DNA from: Chitinophaga pinensis
GTDB lineage: Bacteria; Bacteroidota; Bacteroidia; UKL13-3
NCBI GenBank assembly: GCA_943323675.2
Contig: CALPIR020000079.1
Span: 1 to 9,952, forward strand
Reading direction: 5' to 3'
Length of the DNA: 9,952 bases
Position 1 is the first letter of the stretch. Every line of letters begins with the position of its first letter. Of the stretch, positions 8,981 to 9,952 are shown in pieces. Below the pieces are notes generated by a model, which saw only the letters and a program-made list of their open reading frames with translations, had not been told where the DNA came from and did no database searches. A program made the position numbers and the translations under genes.

Positions 8981-8997
8981 CTGGTTACCTAATACAT

Positions 8998-9036
8998 AAA
9001 GCCTCCAATTTAATAATTGGGGGCTTTTTGTTTTTA
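8998..9036 (+). terminator. Rho-independent terminator after the oxygenase gene
   Basis: The left arm AAAGCCTCCAATT (8998-9010), a TAAT loop and the right arm AATTGGGGGCTTT (9015-9027) form a 13-bp stem with a single U-G wobble. The transcript then runs into TTTTTG TTTTT (9025-9036). The hairpin starts 17 bases after the oxygenase stop codon and should end its transcript, and any readthrough from tamB. Confidence -1.
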
Positions 9037-9061
9037 ATTGGATTGCGATTTTAAGTGGCAT

Positions 9062-9093
9062 AAAAAAAACGACCCCGATTGCTCGAGGCCGCT
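9062..9093 (-). terminator. Minus-strand rho-independent terminator without an obvious gene
   Basis: Read on the minus strand, AGCGGCCTCGA (9093-9083), loop GCAA (9082-9079, a GNRA tetraloop) and TCGGGGTCGTT (9078-9068) pair over 11 positions. Three of these are G-U wobbles that become A-C mismatches if the plus strand is transcribed. The T tract (9069-9062) follows. The asymmetry points to use on the minus strand. It is convergent with the terminator at 8998-9036, but the genes to its right are on the plus strand. Confidence -1.
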
Positions 9094-9214
9094 TTAAATG
9101 TTTTCATCCCGATATAAAACCTAGTGTATTTTTAGTAATTATTAACTTATGCGCTAAAATCATTTTTAAATAATGTATCAAACTTTGTCGTTGGTATAGG
9201 TGCCAATGGCATTT

Positions 9215-9249
9215 TTTGTTTTATACGAACTTAATTTTAGTTACTTTTG
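9215..9249 (+). promoter_or_regulatory. Possible Bacteroidota promoter upstream of the small-protein gene
   Basis: TTTG at 9215-9218, 23 bases of spacer and TACTTTTG at 9242-9249 fit TTG-N(17-23)-TAnnTTTG, with the spacer at the long end. A start near 9254-9256 would give a nearly leaderless message for the ATG at 9254. The sequence is AT-rich, so a chance match is possible. Confidence -1.
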
Positions 9250-9253
9250 GTAT

Positions 9254-9469
9254 ATGGATAAAACGAAAAACGTAGTTAACGAGCCTTTATTTCCATATAA
9301 CAGCATTAGACCTGCAACTTTCCAAAGTTTGGAAGACGAGGATAGGGAATACTCACTAAGTCTTACACCAGAGCAGCGCATGCGCTACATGCATTTGCTA
9401 ACACTAAATGCATACGGAGCACATACTGCTTTTGTTACCAATATAGAACCTATTATATACCCTGGGTAA
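9254..9469 (+). CDS. Small protein of unknown function, coupled to nucleotidyltransferase
   Basis: A 71-residue hydrophilic protein with no signal peptide or membrane segment. The N-terminus (MDKTKNVVNEPLFPYNSI) is followed by ATFQSLEDEDREYSLSLTPEQR (21-42), where TPEQR (38-42) starts a probable helix continuing as MRYMHLLTLNAYG (43-55). I recognise this general pattern, a short protein with a TPEQ-containing helix, as occurring in Bacteroidota immediately upstream of nucleotidyltransferase genes; I know of no named family or tested function. A GTG at 9200 would add 18 residues, but the added segment is hydrophobic and unlike the rest, and a possible promoter lies within it, so ATG 9254 is preferred. 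The stop codon shares its last A with the next gene's ATG (TAATG), implying translational coupling and joint action. It could be the regulator or antidote of the downstream enzyme, but that rests only on layout. Confidence -1.
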   Translation: MDKTKNVVNEPLFPYNSIRPATFQSLEDEDREYSLSLTPEQRMRYMHLLTLNAYGAHTAFVTNIEPIIYPG

Positions 9470-9945
9470 TGGATATATTTTTCGAACCCCATCGTAAAAT
9501 GCTTCGCATTCTTCGCGAGTTTGATGTCGACTTTATTTTAGTTGGAGGATTTGCGGTAAACTATTATGGCTTTAACCGCCCAACAGGTGACATGGATATT
9601 TGGCTAAAGCCAGAAAATGAAAATAAAGAAAAACTCTTAAGTGCGCTTACGGCATATGGTTTTAATAGCGAAAGTATTGCTTATGTAAAATCTTTAAATT
9701 TTAAAGATACGCTCGTTTTTACTTGTGGTGAGACTCCTTTTAGAATAGACTTTTTAACTAAAATAAGCGGTGTAGAATATTCGGAAGCAGATTCTCAAGC
9801 TGTTAAAACTACGATGGAAAATATCGGTATAAAAATTATACATATTCATCATTTAGTGCTTTCTAAAATTTCGAATAACCGCACCAAGGATAAGCTGGAT
9901 GTAGAGGAATTACAAAGAATTATCAATAAAGATCATCCCAATTAA
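9469..9945 (+). CDS. Minimal nucleotidyltransferase-fold protein (AbiEii/DUF6036-like)
   Basis: A 158-residue protein of the polymerase-beta nucleotidyltransferase superfamily. FILVGGFAVNYYGFNRPTGDMDIWL (22-46) holds the diagnostic GG motif (26-27) and the DxD metal ligands D41 and D43. A likely third carboxylate is D94 in PFRIDFLTKISG (90-101). The C-terminal block HHLVLSKISNNRTKDKLDVEEL (127-148) resembles the closing helix of AbiEii/DUF6036-type proteins, which usually read like K(x)nRxKDxxDxxxL. The catalytic residues appear complete, so transfer of a nucleotide to RNA, protein or a small molecule is plausible. It is much shorter than full-length AbiEii toxins. The ATG at 9469 overlaps the preceding stop, and FFEPHRKMLRIL begins right after it. 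Another ATG begins at 9949 as the window ends, so a third gene may follow. Fold assignment is confident; whether it is a toxin, defence factor or metabolic enzyme is not. Confidence -1.
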   Translation: MDIFFEPHRKMLRILREFDVDFILVGGFAVNYYGFNRPTGDMDIWLKPENENKEKLLSALTAYGFNSESIAYVKSLNFKDTLVFTCGETPFRIDFLTKISGVEYSEADSQAVKTTMENIGIKIIHIHHLVLSKISNNRTKDKLDVEELQRIINKDHPN

Positions 9946-9952
9946 ACTATGC

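Noticed and set aside
1..9952. CRISPR array, insertion sequence or long direct repeat
   Set aside because: No regularly spaced repeats, transposase or matching terminal inverted repeats were seen.

Overview
The window looks like chromosomal DNA of a Bacteroidota bacterium. The grounds are AT-rich sequence, start codons with no Shine-Dalgarno sequence, promoter-like matches to the Bacteroidota pattern TTG/TTTG-N(17-23)-TAnnTTTG, and the divergent pair tsaD and tamB, an arrangement common in this phylum. The genus cannot be told from the sequence.

Layout. The left end (1-833, minus) holds the N-terminal 277 codons of a secreted YHYH-domain protein that runs off the window. A gene-poor stretch (834-1476) follows, then a minus-strand NAD(P)-binding SDR/NmrA-like protein (1477-2109). 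A second gene-poor stretch (2110-2524) has overlapping open frames that may be gene debris. tsaD (2525-3529, minus) is complete in sequence except for one in-frame TAA at codon 225. Thirty-four bases away, reading the other way, is a 1462-residue TamB homologue (3564-7952). Next on the plus strand is a 2-oxoglutarate/Fe(II) oxygenase of the isopenicillin N synthase type (8027-8980), closed by a strong intrinsic terminator. The right end carries a small protein (9254-9469) overlapping by one base a minimal nucleotidyltransferase (9469-9945).

How the parts relate. TsaD works in tRNA t6A modification and TamB in transport to the outer membrane, so their pairing is positional conservation rather than a pathway. 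The oxygenase may be read from the tamB transcript, since no separate promoter is evident. The last two genes form a compact translationally coupled unit, reminiscent in layout of nucleotidyltransferase-based toxin-antitoxin or phage-defence modules, but no function can be assigned. It is the best candidate for an undescribed system here. The other notable points are the nonsense codon in tsaD, which has otherwise intact motifs, and a minus-strand terminator at 9062-9093 with no gene to serve.
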